Below the pieces are notes generated by a model. The model saw only the letters and a program-made list of their open reading frames with translations, was not told where the DNA came from and did not search any database. A DNA stretch of 43,252 nucleotides from Thermoguttaceae bacterium (GTDB taxonomy: Bacteria; Planctomycetota; Planctomycetia; Pirellulales; Thermoguttaceae), in assembly GCA_017454585.1 (NCBI GenBank), contig JAFTCU010000313.1:1-43252 (forward strand), read 5' to 3'. Each line of letters opens with the position of its first letter. Position 1 is the first letter of the stretch. Shown here in pieces: positions 32,889 to 41,763 of the stretch. Made by a program: the position numbers and the translations under genes.

Positions 32889-33946
32889 TACTCCTGTTTT
32901 ATGGTCCATCTTTCCGGGATTTCGTTGCCGGATTGTTTGATGGTTTGTTCTCCCCGCGTTTTGACGAGCGTTGCAGACGTTCCTGTTCCGGCATCAGAGA
33001 AGACGTTGTCGTACAGGCCGACCCCTTTGCCGTCGGACAGCTCGATCACCGGTGTGGAAAACGGCGTTTCGATCACGTTGTTTCTCATGATGATCGCGCC
33101 ATCGTGTGCCGCACCGCCGTCTTTCCCGAAGTGAATACAACCGTGATTTCCCTGGCAACGGGCGTCTTTCTTGATCGAGCAGCGGAATATCTGTGCGTTA
33201 CTTCCGGAAACGTCGGTACAGTTTTTGCCGTCCACCAGATCGATCTCCCGGTTGGCCGCGTCATGGATCGAGCAATTCGAGATCACGACCCGATGAACCC
33301 GACACTTGACGTTGTGTCCTGTTACTGCGCGGGCGATTTCGGAGTATTGAATCGTAACGCTGTCCCCGCCCAAATACAGATTATGATTGTACCCTGGTTC
33401 TTCCGGTGCGCCGTTATCCGTGATCCGGCAATGGGTAATGAGCTGGTTTGCGCCCTGCGCTTCCACGCCCTTTTGTGCGGCGCGGCCGTCGCTCATAATT
33501 CCCATATCGCAACCGTAAATGTCACACCGGGAGATCGTCACGTCGTTCGCCTGAGAGATCCGCACTCCCGCGGCATTATGGGTATCGTTGTGCGCGTTGC
33601 GAAGGATAAAGCCGTCGAGCGTACTGCCGGACCCTTCAGCGCAAAACTGAACGATCGCCCGGGGGGTGGAACCGGCGCCGGTGTAGTTGACCCCCGTTCC
33701 GTCGAGCGGGATCGGCTGATTCGGGTCGGCCGCCTGAATGGTCAAATTCGGCTTGGTCACCATCAGTTTAACCTCCTTGTATGCCTCGCCGTTGGGCAAA
33801 GGATGGACGAGTATCCGGGAATCGGGTTTTGCCGCCTCAAGAGCGTCTTCAATGCGGGAATAAGCTTGTCCGGGTCCAACGTGTAGTGTCTTGCCATACA
33901 CGTTTGCCGCAAGCAGAATGGCCAACAAAAACAGGAAACGTTTCAT
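32888..33946 (-). CDS. Secreted right-handed beta-helix protein
   Basis: 352 residues with a Sec signal peptide (MKRFLFLLAILLAANVYG). The mature N-terminus TLHVGPGQAYSRIEDALEAAKPDSRILVHP is the classic entry strand of pectin-lyase-like proteins. Successive turns follow: STLDGFILRNAH, GVRISQANDVTISRCDIYGCDMGIM, NQLITHCRITDNG, VVISNCSIHDAANREI, AQIFRCSIKKDARCQG and GAIIMRNNVIETP. Asp and His residues line the turns (for example IDLVDGKNCTD), but no catalytic trio can be named, so it may be a lyase, an esterase-like enzyme or a binding protein. The stop codon overlaps the GH5 start by one base, so the pair forms an operon for extracellular polysaccharide processing. Confidence 0.8.
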   Translation of the reverse strand: MKRFLFLLAILLAANVYGKTLHVGPGQAYSRIEDALEAAKPDSRILVHPLPNGEAYKEVKLMVTKPNLTIQAADPNQPIPLDGTGVNYTGAGSTPRAIVQFCAEGSGSTLDGFILRNAHNDTHNAAGVRISQANDVTISRCDIYGCDMGIMSDGRAAQKGVEAQGANQLITHCRITDNGAPEEPGYNHNLYLGGDSVTIQYSEIARAVTGHNVKCRVHRVVISNCSIHDAANREIDLVDGKNCTDVSGSNAQIFRCSIKKDARCQGNHGCIHFGKDGGAAHDGAIIMRNNVIETPFSTPVIELSDGKGVGLYDNVFSDAGTGTSATLVKTRGEQTIKQSGNEIPERWTIKQE

Positions 33947-34003
33947 GAGTTTTTTTCAAACAGGATAAAGTTTAAATTGATTGGTGATTCAAAAACTGAT
34001 TCT

Positions 34004-34031
34004 ATTATAACATTAAGATTCTAACTGTCAA
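34004..34031 (-). promoter_or_regulatory. Promoter of the beta-helix/GH5 operon
   Basis: Minus strand: TTGACA at 34031-34026, 16-base spacer, TATAAT at 34009-34004. Both hexamers are perfect consensus, suggesting strong basal transcription. Confidence 0.8.
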
Positions 34032-34072
34032 CCCCTCGACTTACCGGGCAAGATATTTCTTCACCTCCCACT

Positions 34073-34100
34073 TTTCAAAGCAGTGACAATCTGCTATAAT
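34073..34100 (+). promoter_or_regulatory. Promoter of the cytochrome-like gene
   Basis: TTTCAA at 34073-34078, 16-base spacer, perfect TATAAT at 34095-34100. The -35 box is weak. Confidence 0.55.
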
Positions 34101-34153
34101 CAGAGAAATCAACGATCTGCCTGCCACACTCACTTTTATGACCGCATACCATC

Positions 34154-37100
34154 ATGAAACTCAAAACCCGTTCATTCCTTCTTTTGTTCGTTTTGACTCT
34201 CGTGTCTTTTACGAGTTCGTTTCTCCAAGCGCAGGAACAGACTGAAAGGGCGCCGAAAGCGCGCCTGACTTTCCCGATTCTTTTCACGGCACGGCATAAT
34301 TATCAAGGATTGCACATTTATGATACGTTTTACCAGTGGCGGCGCGGTGTCGAAAAACCGGGCATCGGGGGAATTTACATCCTTGAAAACCCCGCAGACC
34401 CGCCTGAAAAATACCGGATCCGGCCTGTGATCGACCCGACGACCGACCCGACGCTGGGGGACGGGATCTACTCGGACCCGGCTCTTTCTTACGACGGCAA
34501 GACCATTCTGTTCTGTTACAAAGGGTCGCCCAACGGGAACTCCATCATCTACAAAATCAATCTGGACGGGACCGGCCTGAAACAACTCACCAACCTCGAC
34601 GCCCAAGGGAATCCATACCTGGGTTCCAGTGGAGGCCATCACGACGTTCGCCCCGCGTGGCTGCCGGACGGACGGATCGTCTTCACGTCCACCCGATACA
34701 GCGGTCTGGTGCCGTGCGCGAATAACGGCGTGGCCATTTTGCACGTCATGAACGCCGACGGCTCCGACATTCACACGATCTCCGTGAATAACGTGACCGA
34801 ATTCGACCCGGCCGTTTTGCCAGACGGCAGGATCCTCTTCGGCCGCTGGGAATACATCGACAAAAACGCGCTGACGATCCAAAGCCTCTGGTCTGTCTAT
34901 CCCGATGGGACCAATGAAACGGCGTATTTCGCGAACAATATGGTCTTTCCCGAGGCGATCCTTCAGGCGAAGCCCGTACCCGGTGAACCGAATCTGGTGG
35001 TGGGGACGTTTGCCCCTCATAATGCGCCGCCGCGCGGGACTATCGCGTTCATCGACATTTCAGCGGGCGTTCAGAATTCCGTCTCGGGAAAGAACGACGA
35101 AAAGGCGATCACCAATCTGGAATACCCGAATCAGCCAACCTACGACCGCGGGCAGTCGTGCGATCCGTGGGCGCTGGATAAAACGTTGGTCCTGTATTCC
35201 GGGCAGATGGAAAATCCGACCAATGGCGGGAAGTTCAACTCGCTCCTCTTGATCGATGACCGGGGGAACAAAACCGAGCTGCTCTCCAGCCCGACGATCG
35301 ACCTGCACAATCCGATCCCGATCGTCCCACGTCCTGGTCCGCCTGTTCTGGTTGACCGTACCGATCGCAGTAAAACGACCGGCAGTTTTTTCGTGACTGA
35401 CGTTTACGAGGGGCTTCAGGGCGTAGAACGCGGCGCGGTGAAATGGCTCCGCGTGGTTGAGGAAACCTCCCGCGTTAGCGCCTCCCCCGGCAACAACGGG
35501 CTGAACCAGACGTTTTCCATCTCCGCCGCTTTGGCGTGGAGCCCCAAAATCTACCACGGCATCGTTCCGGTTTGTGAGGACGGAAGCGTTTGTTTCGAAG
35601 CGCCATCGGGACGCGCGATCTACTTCCAGCTGCTCGACGAAAATTACCGCCTGATCCGCTCGATGCGGACGTTCATTCAGGCGGCTCCCGGCACGGCCCG
35701 AAGCTGCACCGGCTGCCACGAATACGGCCCGCCGACGGGTAATGCTGGCCCTATGAAACTGGCGAGCAAACGCCCGCCGCTCGCGCTTCAGGACGAGTCG
35801 TGGGGGAACGGCTACCTGGATTACCCGTCCATGATCCAGCCGATTTTTGACCGGAAGTGCGTCCGCTGCCACGGCGGTGACGAGGGGATCGCCGCGGGGC
35901 TGGATTTATCCTCCTCACCCACCCGCCTGTTCAATATCAGTTACGACAATTTAACCTCGCGCAGGGAAAAGCAGTACCACGTCGATTTGATTTCCGGCAT
36001 TTGCTGCATGAACGGGACGGCTTACTGGTCCTGCCGGATCTTCCAGCCTTACGAACACGGCTCCGGAAACGCGCCGCTGGCGGAGAAGGTCCTCAACGAC
36101 CCAACGCACAAAGACTTCCTCACCGAGAACGAGCGCAAGCTCCTCTTTACCTGGATCGACAGCAACGGCCTGTATTTCGGCACGTGGAACTACACGTCAT
36201 CAGGCCCAATTCTCCATCCGTGGGAACAGACGGCAAAGCAGATCCGGGACGTGATGAAAAACGCCAGCTGCGCCCGCTGTCACGCCGACGAACACGGCAA
36301 CATCGCCCGGTTTGAAAACGACTGGATCAACCTGGAGCGGCCGGAATACAGCCGGGTCCTGCGCGCTCCGATGGCCATCGGGACCGGGCTCGGCATCGGC
36401 GCGTGCCGGAACGCGAAATTCGACCCGAATTTCCGGCGGCTGGGCATCATGTCCGGCGGGCGGTATGAACACGCCGTCCATCCGCTGGATTGGTTCCCGA
36501 CGCAAACGTGGCGCCCCGTTGCGGCCAGTGACCCGAATTCCTGCGAGGCCGTGATTTCGATCCCATCGGTCGATGACCCGGTTTACCGTCAGATCATGGC
36601 GATCATCCGGCGGGCGGCGCGCCAGGCATACTCCGCCCCGAGGATCGATATGCCGGGGGCGTTTGAACTGAACGGCGGCGCGATTGCCGGGCGGTCCCGT
36701 CAGATCCTCCCGCAGCCGCTGCCGGACGTCATGCCGAAAATCGGTTTGAGCCTGACCCAATCCGGAAAGCCGGAACTGGCGTGGCCGAACGACAAACGCG
36801 TGATCGGCCTGGTCGCGGAAATTCATCGAGGCGAACAACCGGACTTTGCTCTTTCGGACGAAACGCTTGCCGGCACGACCGAGATGAACCGGTTCATCGA
36901 CGCCAACGCCGTGCCGGGGAAATGGTTTTACGCCGTCCGTTTCGTCTGTGATCCGGCCCAAACCTGCGGGACGTGCCGCGTTTCGGGCGACACGATCCGC
37001 GATCTGTCCGCGCTGGCCGAAGGGCTGGTCCCGGAGCGCCGGTCCATCGAAAACCGCTGCCCGCTCTCGATGTTCCAGCCGAAAAAGTCCGAACCGGTTT

Positions 37101-37612
37101 ATGTTGGTTCTGTGGAAGTACCGGAGCAAAAGCCGAAGCCAGTTCCTCAAATTTGTCAGCTTCTCAATATGGAGACCGTTGATCTGAGAACAGAAGGGTG
37201 GCTTTCCATACCAACTGAAGAAAACCTCAACATACACGGATTTTTGGCGATTTCGGTCGATATAAAATTCACCGAGGCAGGGGTCATGCCTGTTCCCATC
37301 GGATACGGGGCGTGGAAGCGCAGCGGTTGGTTTATCCAGAAATTCCAGGGGAAATGGCGGTTTCATCTGTCAGGAACGGATTGTGACTCGACCGAGCCAG
37401 TTCCGCTGAACGAATGGCTTCACATGGATTTCATCGTCGAGAACGGCCAGATGAGGATCCTGCAAAACGGTAAAACTGTCGCTCAGACTCCCGTTTCCCA
37501 ACCGTTGATGGAGTGGTATGGAGATTTGTATCTGGGACAATATTCAGACACGCAGAAACCCGACTACCAGTTTCACGGTGAGATGAAAAACCTTCGTATT
37601 TGGGGAAATTAG
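34154..37612 (+). CDS. Exported three-CXXCH protein with hydrazine-synthase-alpha-like propeller and C-terminal LamG domain
   Basis: 1152 residues with a Sec signal peptide (MKLKTRSFLLLFVLTLVSFTSSFLQAQ). Residues about 100-400 form a TolB/WD40-like propeller (PALSYDGKTILFCYKG, VRPAWLPDGRIVFTSTRYSG, FDPAVLPDGRILFGRWEYIDK), the type seen in the alpha subunit of hydrazine synthase and its widespread homologues. Three c-type heme-binding motifs follow: C518-T-G-C-H522, C569-V-R-C-H573 and C706-A-R-C-H710. The C-terminal 120 residues (LNIHGFLAISVDIKFTE through GEMKNLRIWG) are a LamG-like sandwich. Hydrazine production is not implied: homologues of this layout occur in many planctomycete-type genomes without anammox metabolism. 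It probably acts in the periplasm, perhaps in electron transfer or sugar oxidation. No clear ribosome site precedes the ATG. Confidence 0.8.
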   Translation: MKLKTRSFLLLFVLTLVSFTSSFLQAQEQTERAPKARLTFPILFTARHNYQGLHIYDTFYQWRRGVEKPGIGGIYILENPADPPEKYRIRPVIDPTTDPTLGDGIYSDPALSYDGKTILFCYKGSPNGNSIIYKINLDGTGLKQLTNLDAQGNPYLGSSGGHHDVRPAWLPDGRIVFTSTRYSGLVPCANNGVAILHVMNADGSDIHTISVNNVTEFDPAVLPDGRILFGRWEYIDKNALTIQSLWSVYPDGTNETAYFANNMVFPEAILQAKPVPGEPNLVVGTFAPHNAPPRGTIAFIDISAGVQNSVSGKNDEKAITNLEYPNQPTYDRGQSCDPWALDKTLVLYSGQMENPTNGGKFNSLLLIDDRGNKTELLSSPTIDLHNPIPIVPRPGPPVLVDRTDRSKTTGSFFVTDVYEGLQGVERGAVKWLRVVEETSRVSASPGNNGLNQTFSISAALAWSPKIYHGIVPVCEDGSVCFEAPSGRAIYFQLLDENYRLIRSMRTFIQAAPGTARSCTGCHEYGPPTGNAGPMKLASKRPPLALQDESWGNGYLDYPSMIQPIFDRKCVRCHGGDEGIAAGLDLSSSPTRLFNISYDNLTSRREKQYHVDLISGICCMNGTAYWSCRIFQPYEHGSGNAPLAEKVLNDPTHKDFLTENERKLLFTWIDSNGLYFGTWNYTSSGPILHPWEQTAKQIRDVMKNASCARCHADEHGNIARFENDWINLERPEYSRVLRAPMAIGTGLGIGACRNAKFDPNFRRLGIMSGGRYEHAVHPLDWFPTQTWRPVAASDPNSCEAVISIPSVDDPVYRQIMAIIRRAARQAYSAPRIDMPGAFELNGGAIAGRSRQILPQPLPDVMPKIGLSLTQSGKPELAWPNDKRVIGLVAEIHRGEQPDFALSDETLAGTTEMNRFIDANAVPGKWFYAVRFVCDPAQTCGTCRVSGDTIRDLSALAEGLVPERRSIENRCPLSMFQPKKSEPVYVGSVEVPEQKPKPVPQICQLLNMETVDLRTEGWLSIPTEENLNIHGFLAISVDIKFTEAGVMPVPIGYGAWKRSGWFIQKFQGKWRFHLSGTDCDSTEPVPLNEWLHMDFIVENGQMRILQNGKTVAQTPVSQPLMEWYGDLYLGQYSDTQKPDYQFHGEMKNLRIWGN

Positions 37613-37978
37613 TCCCTTTACTTCACACTATATAAATGTGATTAATATACACCTGCCAATGAACGGATGTTTTGCCCAGATACACTGCTCCGTTCTTCCA
37701 TATCATACCCGATCGAAGTTTCCCACATCGCTAAAGTTTCGAAGACTGATGCGCTTCGGCGAAATTTTTATGCCTGAATTTGACCGATTTTATCTTTTTT
37801 AATTTGTCATAAACAATAAATTTCATAATTTTTTAAAATTGTTTCTCTTTTTATCAATATTTTTATGAATCCGTATATAATATAAGAAATTGAGTTTAAA
37901 TTTATATGCTTCTTTATATGAGGCTTAAATTTAGCACAATTCCAAGCCAATTATTATCACCTATTCATAGGTTTTGTT
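37613..37978. other. A+T-rich intergenic region before the large PEP-CTERM gene
   Basis: Strongly A+T-rich, especially 37790-37945. TATAAT occurs at 37876-37881 without a good -35 box. The nonamer TTAAATTTA occurs twice near 37895-37935. This is probably the promoter and leader of the gene at 37979. No hairpin with a T-run that would clearly terminate the gene ending at 37612 was found. Confidence 0.45.
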
Positions 37979-40900
37979 ATGAAAAACGCATATCGTTTTA
38001 TTGTTGGACTGCTGACTTTAATAATGGTGTCGTGGGCGCACGCGGATGTCGTCCCCGTGCAGGGCGATAGCGCGGTAACAATTGTCGCTCCCATGTCACC
38101 GGATACCACGGTTTGGGTCCAAAACACGTTCGGGAATGAAATTGAACTCTACAGTGGTACGACGTCGCTCGTTCCTTCCGGCTCTCAGGGCCTGATGATC
38201 GGCGGAACGGAAAATACCGCCTCGATCAAGGCCATTGGCAACTGCCTGCAAAACCTGGGCCAGACGACCGTCATGAACAACGGCTCGCTGAGCCTTCCCG
38301 AACTGGACGGCACAGACAATTATTTGGATAACGATCTCACCGTCAGCGGCGGATATGTCCGGGTTGACAAAAGTTACTATTCCATGAGAAACGGCGCGAA
38401 TGTTACCGTTTCGGACGGCACATTGGAATTTTTCGGGCGTTTTCGCGTGGGTTACGATTCCGCGGCTACGGTGGATCAGACCGGCGGTAATGTTACGCTC
38501 AATACCATTGCTTCCGGCGATAACAAATTCCTGTCGATCGGTTACAAAAGCGGCGCCAACGGGCAATACAACCTTTCCAGCGGAACTTTAAATACGGTTC
38601 CGGACATTTATATTGGCGACAAGTCCGGGGCGCAGGGGACCCTCAATATGACCGGCGGTACGGTCAATTCCAGCGCTTCCCTGCGAGTCGCCTCGGAAGG
38701 CACGGGGACGTTCATCCTTTCCGCGGGTGAGTTCAATCAGACCGCGGGCTGGACGAATATCGCTTATGAAGCCAGCGGAAAAGGTCAAATGATCGTCAAC
38801 GGCGGAACCTTCAATTACTCCTCCAACGATTTTCGCGTCGGCCGCAAGGGTGAAGGCGTTTTGAAGTTGGAGGCCGGAACGATCAACCTCGGCGAAAAAG
38901 CGCTCGTGTTGGGGTACTATGAAGGCGGAACCGGCGAGTTCACCATGACCGGCGGAACGCTGAACGCCCAAGCGCTTACGCTTGGTGAAAAAGTCGCGAC
39001 CGAAACGAAACCCGGTGCGAAAGGCACGGCCACGTTTACCAACGGCGTAAACCAGACCTTCCCGGGAAATATCACCGTCGGGAATTACGGAACCGGAACG
39101 CTCACCGTGGATAATGCGGTCCTTAACACTGCTGGCTACGTGTACATTGGAAACAGCGCCGGGGGAACCGGAGAACTTATCCTGCAGAACGGCGGTAACC
39201 TGTCCCCGACCGCCCACTCCATTCGGGTCGGCGAGGCGGGAACCGGTACGTTCAGGGTCCTGGCTGGTTCTTCATATACCGGCAACGAGATCTACCTTGG
39301 CAGCACCGCCACAGGCGATGGAACTCTCATCGTGGACGGCGGAATGACCCAGTCCAAACGCATCATCGTTGGAAACGCCGGTACTGGAACGATGAATACG
39401 AGCAATAACGCCTCGATCACGATCACCAGCGGCGGTTTCTACGTGGGCGGCAATGAAGATACGACCAATAAACCAGCAGGAACCGGTGTCGCGACCCTGA
39501 CCAATACGACGCTCACCGTCACCGACGACATCGCGGTCGGAAATTACGGAACGGGGACCCTGACGCTGGACGGCACAACAACGGCCACCACAAACGGATA
39601 CCTTTACATTGCGAACCATACCGGCTCGACGGGCACGGTCAACATTCAAAACGGCGCTTCTTTGTCAGCACCTGAGCATACCGTACGTATCGGGCAGTCC
39701 GGGAACGGCACGATGAACGTCCTGACCGGCGGGACATTTGACAGCTCGGCCAAAGATATTCACATCGGTTACAACGCCGCGGGTAACGGAACGCTTACCA
39801 TTGACGGCGGAACGGTCAACTCGCTCAAGATGTGGGTCGGCACCAGCGGAACCGGCGAACTCAACGTCAAAGCCGGCTCGCTCAATATGGGAACGAACCA
39901 TATTTACGTGGGCAATAATGCCGGGGCCACTGGCACGTTCAACATGTCCGGCGGCGAGGCGACCATCGGCGACCTGCGCGTTGGTGAAAACGGAACGGGT
40001 ACCGCCAACATTTCCGGCGGAACGCTCAATCTGAATTACATCATGTACGCTGGCCTCAACAATCAGGGGACCGTTAATATTTCCGATAACGCCAACGTTA
40101 CCGTGACCGGCAATATCATCGCTGGTTACAATACGGTTCCCACAGAAGAAAATGACATTAAAGGTCAGCTTAACATTTCAGGCGGAAATGTTTCCACGAA
40201 TGGCAGCATTCTCGTCGGCAATCAGGCCGGCGCAAAAGGCGAGATGAACGTTTCCGGCGGAAATGTCACCGCGAGTGGCAATATTCTGGTTGGCAACCTG
40301 GCCGGTACAAAAGGCGAGCTGAACGTTTCCGGCGGTACGCTGACCGGGAATGGCGAGCTGCGCGTCGGTGACGCCGGTGACGGGACCATGAACGTCACGG
40401 GCGGCGAGATGACGGTGGCGGGCCTCTCCAACATCGCCTACGCCGAAGGCTCAACCGGAAAACTTACCATTCAAAACGGCAAGGTCACGCTGACCAATTC
40501 CGGCGGTACGTTCCGCGTCGCGCGTTACGGCGAAGGAACGGTCGAAGTCCTCGATGGCGGCCAGCTTATCGTGAAAAACAACGCCACGCAGCTGGGCTAC
40601 TACAGCGGCGGTAAAGGAACGCTCACCATCGACGGCGGAACCGCTCAGCTCAATACGCTCCAGGTCGGATTCGCCGCAGGGTCAACCGGCCATTTCAACA
40701 TGCTCGACGGTACGCTGACGATCACCCAGACCGAAATCAACGTCGGTTACAACGGAACCGGCTACGCGACGATTTCCGGTGGTGAAGTCAACCTGACCAG
40801 TTTGCGCGTCGGCCGTGAAAATGGCTCCGTCGGTGAACTGACCATCGAAGGCGACGGCGTCATGAACCTTTCCAGTGCCGCGCGTATCAGCTACAACGCG

Positions 40901-41599
40901 GGCTCTCAGGGCAAAGTCTTCATCAAAGAGAACGGCCAGATGAACGTCACTAAGGAGCTGACGATCGGTAATTCGGACGTCGGTTACGTCGAGGTTTCGG
41001 GCGGTCAGCTCAACGCAAACCCGATCGTCATCAAAGAGAACGGCTCGAGCATGAAGATCACCGGCGGCACGGTCACGACGCCTGCATTGACCACGGCCAA
41101 CCGTCTGGAGTGGACCGGCGGTACGCTCGATGCGAAAGCCGTCACGGGCGACCTCACCCAGAACGGCGGCACCTACAACCCGGGCGTTTTGCAGATCGTG
41201 GACGCGACGATCGCCGGCAACTACACGCAGTCTGGCGACGGAACGATCGTCATCGACTTCAACGCGGACAACACCGACTGGGATACGATCACTGTCAATA
41301 ACGGGAACATAAATCTCGGCGGGACCCTGTTCCTCAACATTACGAACGAGCTGAACACGCTGGATACGTACCCGATTTTCAGTGTCACCGGCGGAAACAT
41401 GGACGTCGCAGGCGTTTCGGTGGTGTTCCCCGACTGGTACACCGGCGACTCCTGGATGCTTAACTCCGCCGGGATCCTTGAACTCGGTGCGGTTCCGCCT
41501 GGTCCGATCGATCCGTCCGTTCCGGAACCAGCGACTTGGGCACTGATGCTCCTCGGCATTGCCGGCTTGCTGTATTCCCGCAAAAGAAGCAGGAAATAG
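37979..41599 (+). CDS. Large PEP-CTERM secreted protein of beta-strand repeats
   Basis: 1206 residues. A signal peptide covers MKNAYRFIVGLLTLIMVSWAHA. Nearly the whole length consists of short beta-helix phrases such as GTLNVSGGT, VGNYGTGTLT and YIGNSAGGTG, rich in Gly, Thr, Asn and Ser. Two nested periods are visible: a 153-residue block repeated in tandem (VGNYGTGTLT near residues 367 and 520) and about three 25-residue units near residues 725-800 (NVSGGNVTASGNILVGNLAG). The C-terminus is PEPATWALMLLGIAGLLYSRKRSRK, a PEP-CTERM anchor recognised by exosortase in known systems. It is probably a cell-surface or extracellular matrix protein or adhesin. Only a weak ribosome site is seen. A strong terminator follows. 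Confidence 0.88.
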   Translation: MKNAYRFIVGLLTLIMVSWAHADVVPVQGDSAVTIVAPMSPDTTVWVQNTFGNEIELYSGTTSLVPSGSQGLMIGGTENTASIKAIGNCLQNLGQTTVMNNGSLSLPELDGTDNYLDNDLTVSGGYVRVDKSYYSMRNGANVTVSDGTLEFFGRFRVGYDSAATVDQTGGNVTLNTIASGDNKFLSIGYKSGANGQYNLSSGTLNTVPDIYIGDKSGAQGTLNMTGGTVNSSASLRVASEGTGTFILSAGEFNQTAGWTNIAYEASGKGQMIVNGGTFNYSSNDFRVGRKGEGVLKLEAGTINLGEKALVLGYYEGGTGEFTMTGGTLNAQALTLGEKVATETKPGAKGTATFTNGVNQTFPGNITVGNYGTGTLTVDNAVLNTAGYVYIGNSAGGTGELILQNGGNLSPTAHSIRVGEAGTGTFRVLAGSSYTGNEIYLGSTATGDGTLIVDGGMTQSKRIIVGNAGTGTMNTSNNASITITSGGFYVGGNEDTTNKPAGTGVATLTNTTLTVTDDIAVGNYGTGTLTLDGTTTATTNGYLYIANHTGSTGTVNIQNGASLSAPEHTVRIGQSGNGTMNVLTGGTFDSSAKDIHIGYNAAGNGTLTIDGGTVNSLKMWVGTSGTGELNVKAGSLNMGTNHIYVGNNAGATGTFNMSGGEATIGDLRVGENGTGTANISGGTLNLNYIMYAGLNNQGTVNISDNANVTVTGNIIAGYNTVPTEENDIKGQLNISGGNVSTNGSILVGNQAGAKGEMNVSGGNVTASGNILVGNLAGTKGELNVSGGTLTGNGELRVGDAGDGTMNVTGGEMTVAGLSNIAYAEGSTGKLTIQNGKVTLTNSGGTFRVARYGEGTVEVLDGGQLIVKNNATQLGYYSGGKGTLTIDGGTAQLNTLQVGFAAGSTGHFNMLDGTLTITQTEINVGYNGTGYATISGGEVNLTSLRVGRENGSVGELTIEGDGVMNLSSAARISYNAGSQGKVFIKENGQMNVTKELTIGNSDVGYVEVSGGQLNANPIVIKENGSSMKITGGTVTTPALTTANRLEWTGGTLDAKAVTGDLTQNGGTYNPGVLQIVDATIAGNYTQSGDGTIVIDFNADNTDWDTITVNNGNINLGGTLFLNITNELNTLDTYPIFSVTGGNMDVAGVSVVFPDWYTGDSWMLNSAGILELGAVPPGPIDPSVPEPATWALMLLGIAGLLYSRKRSRK

Positions 41600-41633
41600 T
41601 CGTCACGTAAGATTTGCACGTTAGCGAACAGAG

Positions 41634-41667
41634 CGGGAGGAAAGCGAAAGCCGACCTCCCGTTTTTT
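41634..41667 (+). terminator. Rho-independent terminator
   Basis: CGGGAGG at 41634-41640 pairs with CCTCCCG at 41655-41661, followed by six T residues (41662-41667), 35 bases after the stop codon of the PEP-CTERM gene. Confidence 0.9.
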
Positions 41668-41716
41668 GGTGGAAGCAATGAATGGCTTTGCGCTTTCTGC
41701 GTCCCCCCATTCCCCC

Positions 41717-41745
41717 TTGACAAATGGCTTGGTTTTCGTTAAAAT
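41717..41745 (+). promoter_or_regulatory. Promoter of the Fic gene
   Basis: Consensus TTGACA at 41717-41722, 17-base spacer, TAAAAT at 41740-41745. The predicted start near 41752 leaves a leader of only about 12 bases, cutting into the AAAAGG ribosome site, so the message may be nearly leaderless. Confidence 0.65.
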
Positions 41746-41763
41746 GAACGAAAAGGTTTGATT

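Noticed and set aside
34154..37612. Reading the cytochrome-like gene as true hydrazine synthase
   Set aside because: Only the propeller/heme type resembles the alpha subunit; no beta/gamma partners or other anammox genes are nearby.
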